DNA from: Phycisphaera sp.
GTDB lineage: Bacteria; Planctomycetota; Phycisphaerae; Phycisphaerales; UBA1924
NCBI GenBank assembly: GCA_003712165.1
Contig: RHLH01000001.1
Location: forward strand, 2,949,575 to 3,013,574
Reading direction: 5' to 3'
Length of the DNA: 64,000 nucleotides
Shown here: in pieces, positions 31,430 through 41,130 of the stretch
How the letters are laid out: each line of letters opens with the position of its first letter
Position numbering within the stretch: position 1 is the stretch's first letter
Translations under genes and position numbers: made by a program
Notes under the pieces: generated by a model
The model's database searches: none
What the model saw: only the letters and a program-made list of their open reading frames with translations
Told to the model about the DNA's origin: nothing

Positions 31430-33883
31430 ATGACCGCTCCCGCGACCGCCCCCACCACGACCATGACGCTCCGGCGGATCATCGCGATGGGCAGCGAGGG
31501 CACGCCCTGGGCGTTCGTCCCGATCGCCAGGCAGGCACTCGGGCAGGCCGGCTTCGACCCTGAGCTCTGGTTCCTGCTGGCGGCGAACCTTGCCGACCTC
31601 GGGCTTGGCACGCTGGCGAGCGAGGAACTCGGCGCACTCTGCGACAGGCGGCCTTCGGTCGGCCAGATGCCCGCGGCACGTGACCTGCGAGCCAAGATCG
31701 AGTCGATGCCGCACGACAGAATCGAACCCGGCGAGCTCGTCGCCAACGCCGAGCGAGCGGTGGACGCACTCAAGGTCAGAGGGATTGATCTCACCGACGA
31801 GTTCTCGGCGTGGAAGGCCGGGCTCGGTAAGTTCAGCTGGTTCCGAAGCAGCGACGGCAACATCGTCCGCAAGTCGGGTGACGAGCTTTCGCACCTCTAT
31901 GACCACCTCGGTGAAGCGAAGCAGCTGGGTGAAACCCACATCGCTCAGGCCAGCTCATCCGATGCGCCGCTGACAATCGAAGGGATCGATCCGCCCTGGA
32001 TGTTGATCGAGGTCTGCGAGAAGACTCCCCACCTCGCGACTGGATACCAGCCGGGGATCAGGCTCATTCAGACCGATGTGAGCGAGTTCCTCGATGGGTG
32101 TGCGCTGGCTGACATCTCTGCATTGCTCTTAGATGAGAGAGTCGATCTGTTCCTGGGCGAGGAGTCGGCGCTCAAGCTCAAGGAGACGCTCGCGCGCGAT
32201 GCGGGGACTCCGATCGCGGGTCCTTACATGCCGCTGCGGACGCTCCGCAAACCTATGACACCGTCGGCGGCGGATGTGTTCAGGGCGGCTCTCACCGAGC
32301 AGGACCACGAACACCAGAGGCTTCTCAAATCGAATCACCTGCGCGATACGGCTCGTGACGAGGGTTGGTGGCGATCACGGATCTCCGACGCGATCGAGGG
32401 CAAGGCCGATCCGCTGCGTGTGCTGATCCCCGTGAGCCGGTTCACGACCGTACTCGGGTCGATGTGCCAGGACCTCGCCGAGAGTCTGCGGGCCAAGGGG
32501 TGCGAGGTCTGTGTGCTCACCGAGCCCGGCCCCAACCGGAAACTGAGCGTGCTGGCGTACTCCAGGGCAATCGACGGCTTCGACCCTGACATCATCCTGG
32601 CGCCAAACCACACACGCCGGGATCTCGAACGAGTCATTACGGGGCACGGGGCGCCCCTGCCCGAGCAGCGTGTGCTGCCCGCGGGTGTGCCGTTCGTTGT
32701 GTGGATCCAGGACGCGATGCCTCACCTCCTCACGTTCGAAGCGGGTGCTTCGATCGCGCCGCTCGACGTGGTCATCGGCCACGTGTCTTCGGAGATGATC
32801 AACGACCTTGGCTATCCCAAGGAGGCGCTCGAATCCGTGCAGCTCGTCGCGAGCGAGCGGCGGTTCTCGATCAAGAACGTCGATCAGAATGAGCGCGACA
32901 AGCTCGCCTGTGATGCCGCGATGATGACTCACCACAGCGAGACCCCCGAAGCGATGCGTGACAGGCTCCTGAGCGAGATCGGGAGTTCACCTGCCGCACG
33001 CCGAGCCGTGGAAGCGATGCTGCCCGAGATCGAAGAGATAGTCGCTAAGGTCGATGAACCGCCTGGCACCTATTTTCGCGCGCGGACGCTACTCGATCAA
33101 CATCAAGCCTTTGACATATCAACCAAGGAACTCCTGCTTCAGAATTTTGTTCTGAGGATTGTTGACCAATCACTCCGACATCAGGCCGCGATGTGGGCGG
33201 GCGAGATTTGCGAGGCCCGCGGATGGTCATTCCGAATCTTCGGCAAGGGATGGGAAGACCATCCGACGCTATCGCGCTTCGCGGGCGGAGATCTCCCCCA
33301 CGATAGCTCACTCGCCGCGGCATACGCGGGCGCGGGTGTTACAATGCACGTCAGCGAATTTAATGCAATTCACCAGAGGATATTCGAGTGCGCCCTCTCC
33401 GGTGGGTGCCCGATAATCAGGTGCACACTCAACACCTTAAAACAAGCAAGGCTACCGCTCATGATGCGCATCCTTCGAGAACTCGAACCAGACGATACGT
33501 TTCGGATCAACGAACGCAGGGTGTACATGCTGTATGAACCGGGCAAATCGCCAGAAACCGCAGAATACACGAGATTACACTTGCAAACGGGTGGCCAACT
33601 AATAAATGGAATGTTGGCGCTGCGAGAGATTTTACCTTACTCGGAGCTAACTACACAACCAGAATCAAACACTTATTCGGTACTGAACGATCTCAGCGAT
33701 ATGTTCTTTGACTCAAAGCACTCGCTCGAGACTACTATTGAAGAAATCAAGGGCAACCCGGATAGACGAGCTCGCGCCAATGAAAAAGTAACCCGGATAA
33801 CGAGGGCCCAATTCACACACGACGCATTAGCCGAGCGGCTGCTCATGAAGATCTACAAACGTGTTTCCCCGACTGCGGTCTGA
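31430..33883 (+). CDS. Large CgeB-type glycosyltransferase-like protein
   Basis: About 817 residues from ATG 31430 (GGGGACCC upstream). The first about 180 residues are helical and may include TPR-like repeats (ELWFLLAANLADLGLG). The middle (about 330-500) looks like a GT-B acceptor domain: LRVLIPVSRFTTVLGSM, PDIILAPNHTRRD, VPFVVWIQDAMP. The C-terminal part has GWSFRIFGKGWE and MHVSEFNAIHQRIFECALSGGCPIIR, the CgeB/DUF3880 donor-side pattern. From about 33080 codons become AT-richer. The 3' end overlaps the convergent gene by 57 bp. Role: probably surface glycan assembly. Confidence 0.72.
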   Translation: MTAPATAPTTTMTLRRIIAMGSEGTPWAFVPIARQALGQAGFDPELWFLLAANLADLGLGTLASEELGALCDRRPSVGQMPAARDLRAKIESMPHDRIEPGELVANAERAVDALKVRGIDLTDEFSAWKAGLGKFSWFRSSDGNIVRKSGDELSHLYDHLGEAKQLGETHIAQASSSDAPLTIEGIDPPWMLIEVCEKTPHLATGYQPGIRLIQTDVSEFLDGCALADISALLLDERVDLFLGEESALKLKETLARDAGTPIAGPYMPLRTLRKPMTPSAADVFRAALTEQDHEHQRLLKSNHLRDTARDEGWWRSRISDAIEGKADPLRVLIPVSRFTTVLGSMCQDLAESLRAKGCEVCVLTEPGPNRKLSVLAYSRAIDGFDPDIILAPNHTRRDLERVITGHGAPLPEQRVLPAGVPFVVWIQDAMPHLLTFEAGASIAPLDVVIGHVSSEMINDLGYPKEALESVQLVASERRFSIKNVDQNERDKLACDAAMMTHHSETPEAMRDRLLSEIGSSPAARRAVEAMLPEIEEIVAKVDEPPGTYFRARTLLDQHQAFDISTKELLLQNFVLRIVDQSLRHQAAMWAGEICEARGWSFRIFGKGWEDHPTLSRFAGGDLPHDSSLAAAYAGAGVTMHVSEFNAIHQRIFECALSGGCPIIRCTLNTLKQARLPLMMRILRELEPDDTFRINERRVYMLYEPGKSPETAEYTRLHLQTGGQLINGMLALREILPYSELTTQPESNTYSVLNDLSDMFFDSKHSLETTIEEIKGNPDRRARANEKVTRITRAQFTHDALAERLLMKIYKRVSPTAV

Positions 33884-34240
33884 GCAACAACGCTTGGTGG
33901 CATTTTCTTCGAACTGCTTATATATTGATTGAATATGGACGCCCGCTTGCCGTAGTAGACGCGCACCATCCCAGAGCTGTTGCTCCCAGGCATCGCTCGA
34001 CAGCAGAACAGCATCTGGGCGCAGCTTACCCAAAGCCTGATCTGGCTTAACAACAGGTAAATCAAACAAAGACCCTATTGCCTTGGGATTGTCGTCAATG
34101 AACCCAACTATCGGATAACTGTGATTGGCGATGAAACCACCACTTCTTTGAGTATGTCTTCCAATACCATAAATTACTATTCGCTCATAGCCTTCTGTAG
34201 TGAGTAGATTAATATGCCTTGCGAGAATGCCACCATGAGG
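33330..34240. other. Low-GC trough at the junction of two convergent glycosyltransferase genes
   Basis: GC falls to about 38-45% per 60 bases (for example 33661-33720 and 34141-34200) while sequence 1 kb away is above 60%. Both genes remain open through it. Confidence 0.65.
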
Positions 34241-36673
34241 CACAAGCCCGCTCCACGACACATCAACACCCCACCTATACCACGTGGCAAGCTCTTCGTC
34301 TGTTGGGGTGTCCCCTTCTGCGTCGAGGATGACCGCATCGTTGGTAGGCCCCGGCGTTCCAACTGCAACCGATGTGTATCCAGCTTCACGGAGTCGTTCA
34401 AATTTCCATTTTCGCTCACCTCTGGGGTCTTTGGTTATAGAGTTTGACCAGTTATATCGAACTCCGGACGGGATACCCTCAAGCCTGACTCCAGCAAGAC
34501 TTGGTCGCGTCCTGACTTCGCTCCCGAGCACTGTACCAAAGAGCTTCGCGTACCTGAGTGCCATCTTTTCAAGGGAGAGCGCCGCTGACACACGCTGCCA
34601 CGCTGTGCTGCCGATTCGTTGCAGCCTTGCTCGATCGTCCGCGAGCTCCACGATCCGATGCGCAAGTTGCTCGGGATGGCCTACTGCAGCGGTCACGCCG
34701 CTGACCCCGTCTTCTACCCAATCCTCAACGCCGCTTGACACACGGGTCACTGCGGGCACAACGCCCTGCCCCATCGCTTCGAGCATAGTGATGCTCGCGC
34801 CCTCGTATTCGCTTACGAGGACCGCGACGTCGATTGTGGGCCAGAAGGACTGGACCCAGTCTGGCGATTGAGGGCCGTGATAGACGACGCGGACGCTCCC
34901 GATCGAGCGGAGTTGTTTGCGGAGCGTGGGCGCTTCTGGGCCGTCACCGACGATGTGCAGCTCGGCCTCGACGCCCTCTGCCGCGAGCGTGTGCGCAAGC
35001 GGGACGAGATCCATGACCTGTTTCTGCGCCTGCACGATCCGCCCGACGTACGCGATGCGGATCGGACCAGTGTTGTGTACGACACGGGGGGTTTCAGACG
35101 CGGGCACGCCGTACGTGATCCGATCGAACGGCCTGCGGCCCGCCTGGGGCCTGAGCCAGTCGTCGATCGAAGCACTCACAGACACGGCAGCATCCCAATC
35201 CGGGTAGTAACTCATGATCTCACGGTAATACGCACAATCAGTGTGCGCGATAGCAACGCTTGGCACACCCGTATAGCGCAGCTGCATCGCAACCGCGTAT
35301 GATGCGTCGTTGTAGTTGGGCAGCACAAGATCCGGTTCGAGTGTCTCAATCGACTGGCGCAAGTTCGCCAGCGAGACATAATGGTCGTCCGTCGAGTCTA
35401 GCACGCAGAGTGAGGTGTTCTTGTCAAGAAGCTCGCTGGCGGTGTGCGCTGAGGGTTGATGCATCGAAACGAGCAGTGTCTGCAAGTCGTAACCGAGTTC
35501 TGGGCGCGACTCAAACTCAGCTGCGAGACGCTGCGACCACGTTGTCACGCCTCCGATAGGCGATTCATAGAAAGGCACAATGCTCACAACCCGCTTCCGA
35601 TTCGCCCGGCGGGGTTTGTGCGTCGCGAGTCTGGCAACCGGACGGATTCGTGCCTCGCACTTTGGCTTGTCCAGTTTCGCCAGTTCCGCGATGGCTTCGG
35701 CGACGAGTTCGGCAGCCTCTGCTTCACCGGACGACGCATCCAGAAGTGTCAAACATTCCCGCTGCCTGTCCATCTGTTCTCGGGTTGGGTTCGTGAGCTG
35801 GCGCAGGAGCCGCTCGGGCGAATCGACGTAACGAGACAAGCCCCGCGTCATGGGTGTGACGCCGCTCGTGTCTTCGATGCTGGTGGCGTTGCTCATTTCT
35901 AAGACCCACGCGGCGGGCTGCCAGAGCGGGGTTGGGTGCGGGTGCAGGACCGCGGTGGGTCGGCCCGCGCGCATCGCTTCGACGTGGAGCGTTGAGGCCG
36001 AGGTGATGACCGCGGCGGAGTCATCGAGCGCATCCCAGAGCGTCCCCGGGTGGTTCTGCACACCCAGTTCATCATCGAGCCCGTCGGTCAGACGCCAGAT
36101 CAGTCTCGCCTTGGACCATTGGCTCACACTCTTGAGTTCGCGCAGCGCTTCGAGAAGCCGAGCCCGCTCGTCGCCGTCGAACGCGGGGTTGTTCGCGGTC
36201 GCGACAAGAACCGGACCACCGCCCGGCTCCGACATGCCCGTGCGGAACACGGCGTCGATCCTGGGCAGCCCGGTCGCTGCCGCGTGGTTTCCAAGCGCAC
36301 GGAGCGTATTTGCATCGACGAGCCCTGAGCAGCAGACGAGATCGACCGGCGCGGGCCTGAGAAAGTCATCGCCGACGCGTGGGTTCTGGAATGTGTTCCG
36401 GTACTCCGCGAGGCCGTCCATCATCAGCATCGTGCGGGCGCCGATCCGGCGGGCCATCCGAAGCGCCCGGATGCACCTCGGGCCGATCGTGTCTGTCACC
36501 ACCACTACACGCGTGTCCTCGTGCACGCGTGGGCATAGGTAGGGCTCGCTCTGAGAGCGGACACTCAATCCCCGTGCCCGGAGATGCTCTTCGACCCCCG
36601 CGAGATGGTCGACCCTGCCGTCGGATTGGACGACGAGCACATCAGAGAATGGGATGCTCATCTCGCCTGGCAT
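33827..36673 (-). CDS. Two-domain glycosyltransferase with C-terminal Rossmann-like domain
   Basis: About 948 residues from ATG 36673 (ATG 36661 has a better GGCGAG upstream). The first about 350 residues form a GT-B-like module (VLVVQSDGRVDHLAG, TMLMMDGLAEY, AVITSASTLHVEAMRAGRP). A GT4 module follows (about 360-730: VSIVPFYESPIGGVTTW, IRIAYVGRIVQAQKQ, IVGDGPEAP, VLVSEYEGASITMLEAMGQG with E-x7-E). The last about 110 residues contain IYGIGRHTQRSGG, VGFIDDNPKAIG and VLLSSDAWEQQLW, a domain shared with the divergent neighbour. The end sits in the low-GC trough. It probably makes repeats of a surface polymer. Confidence 0.8.
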   Translation of the reverse strand: MPGEMSIPFSDVLVVQSDGRVDHLAGVEEHLRARGLSVRSQSEPYLCPRVHEDTRVVVVTDTIGPRCIRALRMARRIGARTMLMMDGLAEYRNTFQNPRVGDDFLRPAPVDLVCCSGLVDANTLRALGNHAAATGLPRIDAVFRTGMSEPGGGPVLVATANNPAFDGDERARLLEALRELKSVSQWSKARLIWRLTDGLDDELGVQNHPGTLWDALDDSAAVITSASTLHVEAMRAGRPTAVLHPHPTPLWQPAAWVLEMSNATSIEDTSGVTPMTRGLSRYVDSPERLLRQLTNPTREQMDRQRECLTLLDASSGEAEAAELVAEAIAELAKLDKPKCEARIRPVARLATHKPRRANRKRVVSIVPFYESPIGGVTTWSQRLAAEFESRPELGYDLQTLLVSMHQPSAHTASELLDKNTSLCVLDSTDDHYVSLANLRQSIETLEPDLVLPNYNDASYAVAMQLRYTGVPSVAIAHTDCAYYREIMSYYPDWDAAVSVSASIDDWLRPQAGRRPFDRITYGVPASETPRVVHNTGPIRIAYVGRIVQAQKQVMDLVPLAHTLAAEGVEAELHIVGDGPEAPTLRKQLRSIGSVRVVYHGPQSPDWVQSFWPTIDVAVLVSEYEGASITMLEAMGQGVVPAVTRVSSGVEDWVEDGVSGVTAAVGHPEQLAHRIVELADDRARLQRIGSTAWQRVSAALSLEKMALRYAKLFGTVLGSEVRTRPSLAGVRLEGIPSGVRYNWSNSITKDPRGERKWKFERLREAGYTSVAVGTPGPTNDAVILDAEGDTPTDEELATWYRWGVDVSWSGLVPHGGILARHINLLTTEGYERIVIYGIGRHTQRSGGFIANHSYPIVGFIDDNPKAIGSLFDLPVVKPDQALGKLRPDAVLLSSDAWEQQLWDGARLLRQAGVHIQSIYKQFEENATKRCCSDRSRGNTFVDLHEQPLG

Positions 36674-36776
36674 GACGCCTGTACATCGGTCAGATCCCGC
36701 TTGCCGGGCCAGAACCCCGCGGATGGCAAACACCCGATCCACAAGCGATTGGGCCCGATCTGCCGATCTTTGATGT

Positions 36777-38354
36777 ATGCCAAACGAAGCCCCGCCGAGC
36801 CTGATCCTGCTCCCGGGCGGACTCTGTGTCAGCGGCGTCTCGGCCTGGGCAGCAAGACTCGCAAGCTCGCTCGCCGAGCGTGGCAGCCGGGTCACGCTCG
36901 CGCTCTTTGCCAACACGAGCCCGGGCCCATCGCTCGACTTTGCGCTATCCGACAATGTCAGGGTGCTCGACCTCACGCACCTGCCGCCCGTCGAATGGTG
37001 CCAGGGGAACATCTCCGCATATATGCCCGCGATCATGCGGGAAGCGCTCGAGCTCAGCCGTGACGAACCAGTCTGTGTCCTGCCCAACCTGCACGGCGAC
37101 TGCTTCGGCATCGCCGCCTCACTCGCGGTGTCGCTCGGTAACCAGGTGCGCATCGTCGGGACCGCGCACTCGGACAACATCTACGACGAGAAGCTGCTGA
37201 CGCACTACGAGCCCATGCTCTCGAAGCTTGTGTGTGTGAGCGACACGCTCGAGAGCAAAGTGCGCGACATGCTCACGATGCGCAGGCTCGATATCGCCAA
37301 CGCCCCGTACGGCGTGGATGTGCCGGACGCGCTGGCCGCGCGATCGCCCATCGCCGATCGACCGATCAGGCTGATCTACGCAGGCAGGTTCGAACACAGG
37401 CAAAAACGTGTCGCCGCCCTCCCGCTGCTCTCGGGACTGCTGACCGAGCAGAGCATCGCGCACGAGATGACGATCGTGGGCGAGGGGCCCGCCAAACAGG
37501 ACCTCATAGAGTCATGCCAGGGCTGCGAGCACGTCACGCTCCGCGGCAAAGCGGATCAGAACGAACTGGCGAACCTGCTCAGCACACACGACGCGTTCGT
37601 ACTCCCGTCCAGATACGAGGGTTTGAGCATCGCGATGCTTGAGGCGCTCGCGCAGGGCTGTGTGCCGGTGGTGACGCGATCCGAATCCGGAACCGAGCAG
37701 GCGATCACGCACTGCGAGACAGGGATGATCGCCGACGTTGCGCCCGACGCGGACGAATACGAAGCCGCGCGAGGGCTGGCGGCCTGCATCAGCAACCTCC
37801 TCACCAAGGACACGACAGCGATGTCGGAGCGCGCACACGCCGACGCGAAGACACGGTTCTCGCTGAGCGTGCACACAGACACATGGGCAGACGTCTTGCT
37901 GAACGCTGCGAACAGCGAATCTCGCTTCTGGCCCGCATCAAGACCCTGCGCGTTCACCGGGGGCGGAGGACCATCAGGATCAGTACCGACCGGCGGCGCG
38001 GAGCGGCTCCGAGAGGTGCTCGCGCAGCTTGCAGGCCGACCGGTCGTCATTCATGGCGGCGGCCGCCACACGCTCGATCTCGCGCCGCTGCTGGCGAATA
38101 CGGACGTGCGCGCGATCGCGGACGACGACCCGGCGCGGTTCGGAGAGAAACTGCTCGGGTGGAGGATCATCGATCCAGAGAGTGCCGCGATGACCGGCGC
38201 AACCGACGTCGTGATCAGCTCCGCGATGCACGAGGAAGCAATCTGGAACCGCCGAGGTGTTTACGAAGAACAGGGGCTCCGCGTGCACCGTCTCTATCAC
38301 GCGGCTCGGGTCGAGACCAAACCCAGCCTCGCGGCCTCGGCGATCAGCCCCTGA
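36777..38354 (+). CDS. Glycosyltransferase family 4 protein with C-terminal Rossmann-like domain
   Basis: 525 residues. Residues about 1-385 form a GT4 enzyme: LILLPGGLCVSGVSAWAARL, LIYAGRFEHRQKRVA, IVGEGPAKQDLI and VLPSRYEGLSIAMLEALAQG (E-x7-E). After a short Gly/Pro linker, residues about 423-525 carry VVIHGGGRHTLDL, IADDDPARFGEKL and VVISSAMHEEAIW. This block aligns with the C-terminus of the divergent gene. It resembles the sugar or nucleotide-binding domains (PglD/C-methyltransferase type) that often partner sugar enzymes. Its start lies 103 bp from the divergent start. Its end overlaps the convergent GT2 by 58 bp. Confidence 0.85.
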   Translation: MPNEAPPSLILLPGGLCVSGVSAWAARLASSLAERGSRVTLALFANTSPGPSLDFALSDNVRVLDLTHLPPVEWCQGNISAYMPAIMREALELSRDEPVCVLPNLHGDCFGIAASLAVSLGNQVRIVGTAHSDNIYDEKLLTHYEPMLSKLVCVSDTLESKVRDMLTMRRLDIANAPYGVDVPDALAARSPIADRPIRLIYAGRFEHRQKRVAALPLLSGLLTEQSIAHEMTIVGEGPAKQDLIESCQGCEHVTLRGKADQNELANLLSTHDAFVLPSRYEGLSIAMLEALAQGCVPVVTRSESGTEQAITHCETGMIADVAPDADEYEAARGLAACISNLLTKDTTAMSERAHADAKTRFSLSVHTDTWADVLLNAANSESRFWPASRPCAFTGGGGPSGSVPTGGAERLREVLAQLAGRPVVIHGGGRHTLDLAPLLANTDVRAIADDDPARFGEKLLGWRIIDPESAAMTGATDVVISSAMHEEAIWNRRGVYEEQGLRVHRLYHAARVETKPSLAASAISP

Positions 38355-39283
38355 CGCCAGAGGTGCTTCTTGAGCGGGCGGAAACGCTTGAACAGCGCAT
38401 CGATCGGCTCGGGCATTGACCGCTGCTCACCGAACGACAGGAACTCATGAGCAAGCGTTTCGCAGAGCTCGCTATCGGTCTCGACCCGCTCGGCGTTTTC
38501 CGTGAGATACCCCTTGTCGAGAATATCCTGCCCGAACACGTCGCGCGAGAACTCGGGGCAGCTTGTCGCGTAGTGACACGCGGACACGCCGAGCGCATGC
38601 TCACGCGAGAGCAGCTGATCGGCGGTCATTCTGTGGTCGTGCGAGGCGTACGCCTCGCGGAGAAACCGGATCGACAGGCCGTTGCCTGTGAGCCTGTGGC
38701 CGAGCTCGATATCGTCGTAGCCGTAGATGTTGGGCATGTCGGTGAACCCGCCTGCGCACCGGATGGTGTTGAGGCGCGCCGAGAAGTTGAGCCCGAAGAG
38801 ATGCCTGAACCCGAAGTCGTGCGATCGGTCGGAGACCCCGAGCATGCTGTCGTAGAAGAACACCCATGACGTCTCCGAGACGAGTCTGTCGATGACGGTC
38901 GGCGCCTCGATCGTCGCAAAGGGTGAGTGGCCGACAAACGCGGCGCTGTCTCCCGCACTCTCGCACGCCGTGCGGTGCTCGCGAATGAAACCTGCGCCGG
39001 GGACAACATCGTCGTTCAGTGAGATGAGTGCGTCGCCGTTGAGTTCGGGCAGCAGCGCGCTGCGGAGGGCGATGTACCCCTCCTGCGGCCTTTCGATGAT
39101 TCGGAGCGTGCACACGCTCGAATGGAACGCGCTCCTGGCGCGCGACTCTGACTCAGGGTCTGGACCATCAAGGCCGACCACGACCTCGTCGCCCGGGAGC
39201 CAGTCCTGTTCCGATAAGGCCTTCATGCACGCCTCGAGCTTGTCGGCTCTGGCACGCGTTGGAATCAGCACGCTGACGTTCAT
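38297..39283 (-). CDS. Glycosyltransferase family 2 protein
   Basis: 328 residues from ATG 39283 (MNVSVLIPTRARADKLEAC). The GT-A motifs are VLIPTRARADKL, VVVGLDGPDPES, ALISLNDDVVPG (NDD metal motif) and GYDDIELGHRL, the acceptor-side ED-like motif. Upstream codons in the same frame lack family character, so the shorter start is chosen. It is the fifth glycosyltransferase in this region. The convergent overlap with the preceding gene is 58 bp. Acceptor and donor are unknown. Confidence 0.86.
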   Translation of the reverse strand: MNVSVLIPTRARADKLEACMKALSEQDWLPGDEVVVGLDGPDPESESRARSAFHSSVCTLRIIERPQEGYIALRSALLPELNGDALISLNDDVVPGAGFIREHRTACESAGDSAAFVGHSPFATIEAPTVIDRLVSETSWVFFYDSMLGVSDRSHDFGFRHLFGLNFSARLNTIRCAGGFTDMPNIYGYDDIELGHRLTGNGLSIRFLREAYASHDHRMTADQLLSREHALGVSACHYATSCPEFSRDVFGQDILDKGYLTENAERVETDSELCETLAHEFLSFGEQRSMPEPIDALFKRFRPLKKHLWRQGLIAEAARLGLVSTRAA

Positions 39284-39410
39284 GCAGCCGTTATCGGCCG
39301 GCGAGAGACCCGACCTTTGCATTGGTTGATGACTGATCTCGCCGAATTGGCGTTTCGGGTTGTCCGATAGAAGGCTCCAGAAGAGAGAAGACAAGACACG
39401 GAGATCAGCC

Positions 39411-39785
39411 ATGATCGACAAGAACCGCATCATCGAGCCGCTGCCCGCGAAGGGCCCGACCACGGAACGCCGCAGGCACACACGCTGGTCGCTCGACCGC
39501 GCATGCAAGATCCGCAGGTCTTCCAGCATCACGTTCGAGCCAGCCCGGACTCACGACGTCTCACCGGGCGGAGCGAAGGTCGTCATGATGGGCGAGAAGC
39601 GGTTCGCCGTCGGCGACCGTGTCGAGCTGGCCGTGGCGTGGAGCGACGAAGCTGTCGTCACCAAGGGCTCGATGATCGCCGCGCGTGTCGTCCGTACAGG
39701 CCCCGCGCTCGACGGCCAGACGCTCGCGCTGCAGTTCGAGCACACGATGAGCCTCGACGGCGCGATGCTCGACCCCGCCGCGTAA
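39411..39785 (+). CDS. PilZ-domain protein
   Basis: The 124-residue product fits a stand-alone PilZ domain that binds cyclic di-GMP: RRRHTRWSLDRAC carries the RxxxR-type arginine motif, and the later THDVSPGGAKVV carries the D/NxSxxG motif. The remaining barrel strands are visible (GDRVELAVAW, IAARVVRTG, LALQFEHT). Its target could be the neighbouring glycan locus, a common PilZ role, but the sequence does not show this. ATG 39411 follows CGGAGATC; an upstream TTG at 39360 would add 17 poorly conserved residues. Confidence 0.8.
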   Translation: MIDKNRIIEPLPAKGPTTERRRHTRWSLDRACKIRRSSSITFEPARTHDVSPGGAKVVMMGEKRFAVGDRVELAVAWSDEAVVTKGSMIAARVVRTGPALDGQTLALQFEHTMSLDGAMLDPAA

Positions 39786-39884
39786 ACCGACCCCGAGTGT
39801 CCGCTAGCTCCAAGGGCAATCGCTCGCCCTGGTCTATCATTACGTTGAGACGTTGCGGAATGTCTCTGCGTGAGAGGAAGCAGC

Positions 39885-41102
39885 ATGCTCTGGCAGCCTT
39901 CACTGAACGAGCGGTACACCAAGACGGACCCCGAGTCGCTTGCGCGAGACATCGAAGACCGCCGACAGCGCCTGGGCGACAAGCTCGTCATCCTTGGCCA
40001 CCACTACCAGACCGACGCGGTGATCAGGCACGCCGACCTCACGGGCGACAGCCTCAAGCTCAGCCAGCTGGCTGCGCGCGTCTGCGACGAGAAACCGGTC
40101 GAGCATCTGATCTTCTGCGGCGTCCATTTCATGGCCGAGTCCGCCGACATGCTCAGCCCAGAGCACGTCTCGGTCACGCTCCCGGATCTCTCGGCGGGCT
40201 GCTCGATGGCCGATATGGCGCAGCACGACGACTGCGTTTTCGCGTGGGAATCGATCCACAAGGAACTCGCCAGACAAGGGTTCAAGGGCCGGGTGATCCC
40301 GATTACGTACGTGAACTCGTCCGCGGCGATCAAAGCGTTTGTGGGCGCGCACGGCGGGGCGTGCTGCACCAGCTCGAACGCGGACACTGTCTTCGAGTGG
40401 GCCGCCCGAGGAGGCGACGGGGAACCCGGCGACGACATCAAGATCCTCTTCCTGCCCGATCAGCACCTTGGACGCAACACCGCGCACAAGTTCGGGATCG
40501 ACGTGGCCAATCACGCGGTCCTCTACGACCCGAAGCTCACAAACCAAGGCCAGCCGCTCGGGGGCATGACGCCCGATCAACTCCGCGACGCGAAGGTCAT
40601 CCTGTGGGCCGGGCACTGCTCGGTGCACAAGCTCTTCAGGCCCGAGCACGTGGACGAGATCAGAGAGCTGAGCGCACAAGAGACCGACCAGCAGCCCTGG
40701 AGTGTGATTGTGCATCCCGAGTGCTGCAAGGAGGTCGTGGACAAGGCCGACGACTCGGGTTCAACCGAGTACATCCTGAAGAAGATCATGGAAGCAGAGT
40801 CCGGCACGCGCTGGGCCGTGGGCACCGAGCACAATCTGGTCAATCGCCTTCGGCTCCAGGCCGCCCAGCGAGGTGTGACAGTCCGGATCCTGAGCGACTG
40901 TCAATGTCTGTGCACAACGATGTACCGGATCGACGAGCCCCACCTGCTCTGGTCGCTCGACATGCTCTGTGGCATCTCCCCCAGCGGCAAAGAGCGCGAG
41001 CCCGGGGTACCCAATCAGATCAAGGTCGCGCCGCAGATCAGGCGCGATGCGCTGCTGGCGCTGGATCGGATGCTCAAGCTGACAGCGCCGACCCCGGCGT
41101 GA
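39885..41102 (+). CDS. nadA: Quinolinate synthase
   Basis: NadA condenses iminoaspartate with dihydroxyacetone phosphate to quinolinate in NAD synthesis, using a 4Fe-4S cluster. Visible blocks are LGHHYQTDAVI, GDSLKLSQLA, FCGVHFMAES, LPDLSAGCSMADM, ITYVNSSAAIKA, HPECCKEVV and LSDCQCLCTTMYRIDEP. Candidate cluster cysteines lie in the FCGVHF and later blocks. At 405 residues it is slightly long, like the long NadA forms. ATG 39885 follows GAGAGGA at suitable spacing and is preferred over GTG 39870. No nadB or nadC is in the window. Confidence 0.94.
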   Translation: MLWQPSLNERYTKTDPESLARDIEDRRQRLGDKLVILGHHYQTDAVIRHADLTGDSLKLSQLAARVCDEKPVEHLIFCGVHFMAESADMLSPEHVSVTLPDLSAGCSMADMAQHDDCVFAWESIHKELARQGFKGRVIPITYVNSSAAIKAFVGAHGGACCTSSNADTVFEWAARGGDGEPGDDIKILFLPDQHLGRNTAHKFGIDVANHAVLYDPKLTNQGQPLGGMTPDQLRDAKVILWAGHCSVHKLFRPEHVDEIRELSAQETDQQPWSVIVHPECCKEVVDKADDSGSTEYILKKIMEAESGTRWAVGTEHNLVNRLRLQAAQRGVTVRILSDCQCLCTTMYRIDEPHLLWSLDMLCGISPSGKEREPGVPNQIKVAPQIRRDALLALDRMLKLTAPTPA

Positions 41103-41130
41103 CTAAACGAGCGAGTTGTATGTAGATTGA

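Noticed and set aside
39847-39866. GAGAC/GTCTC inverted repeat before nadA
   Set aside because: Five-bp arms with a ten-base loop are too weak to claim an operator.
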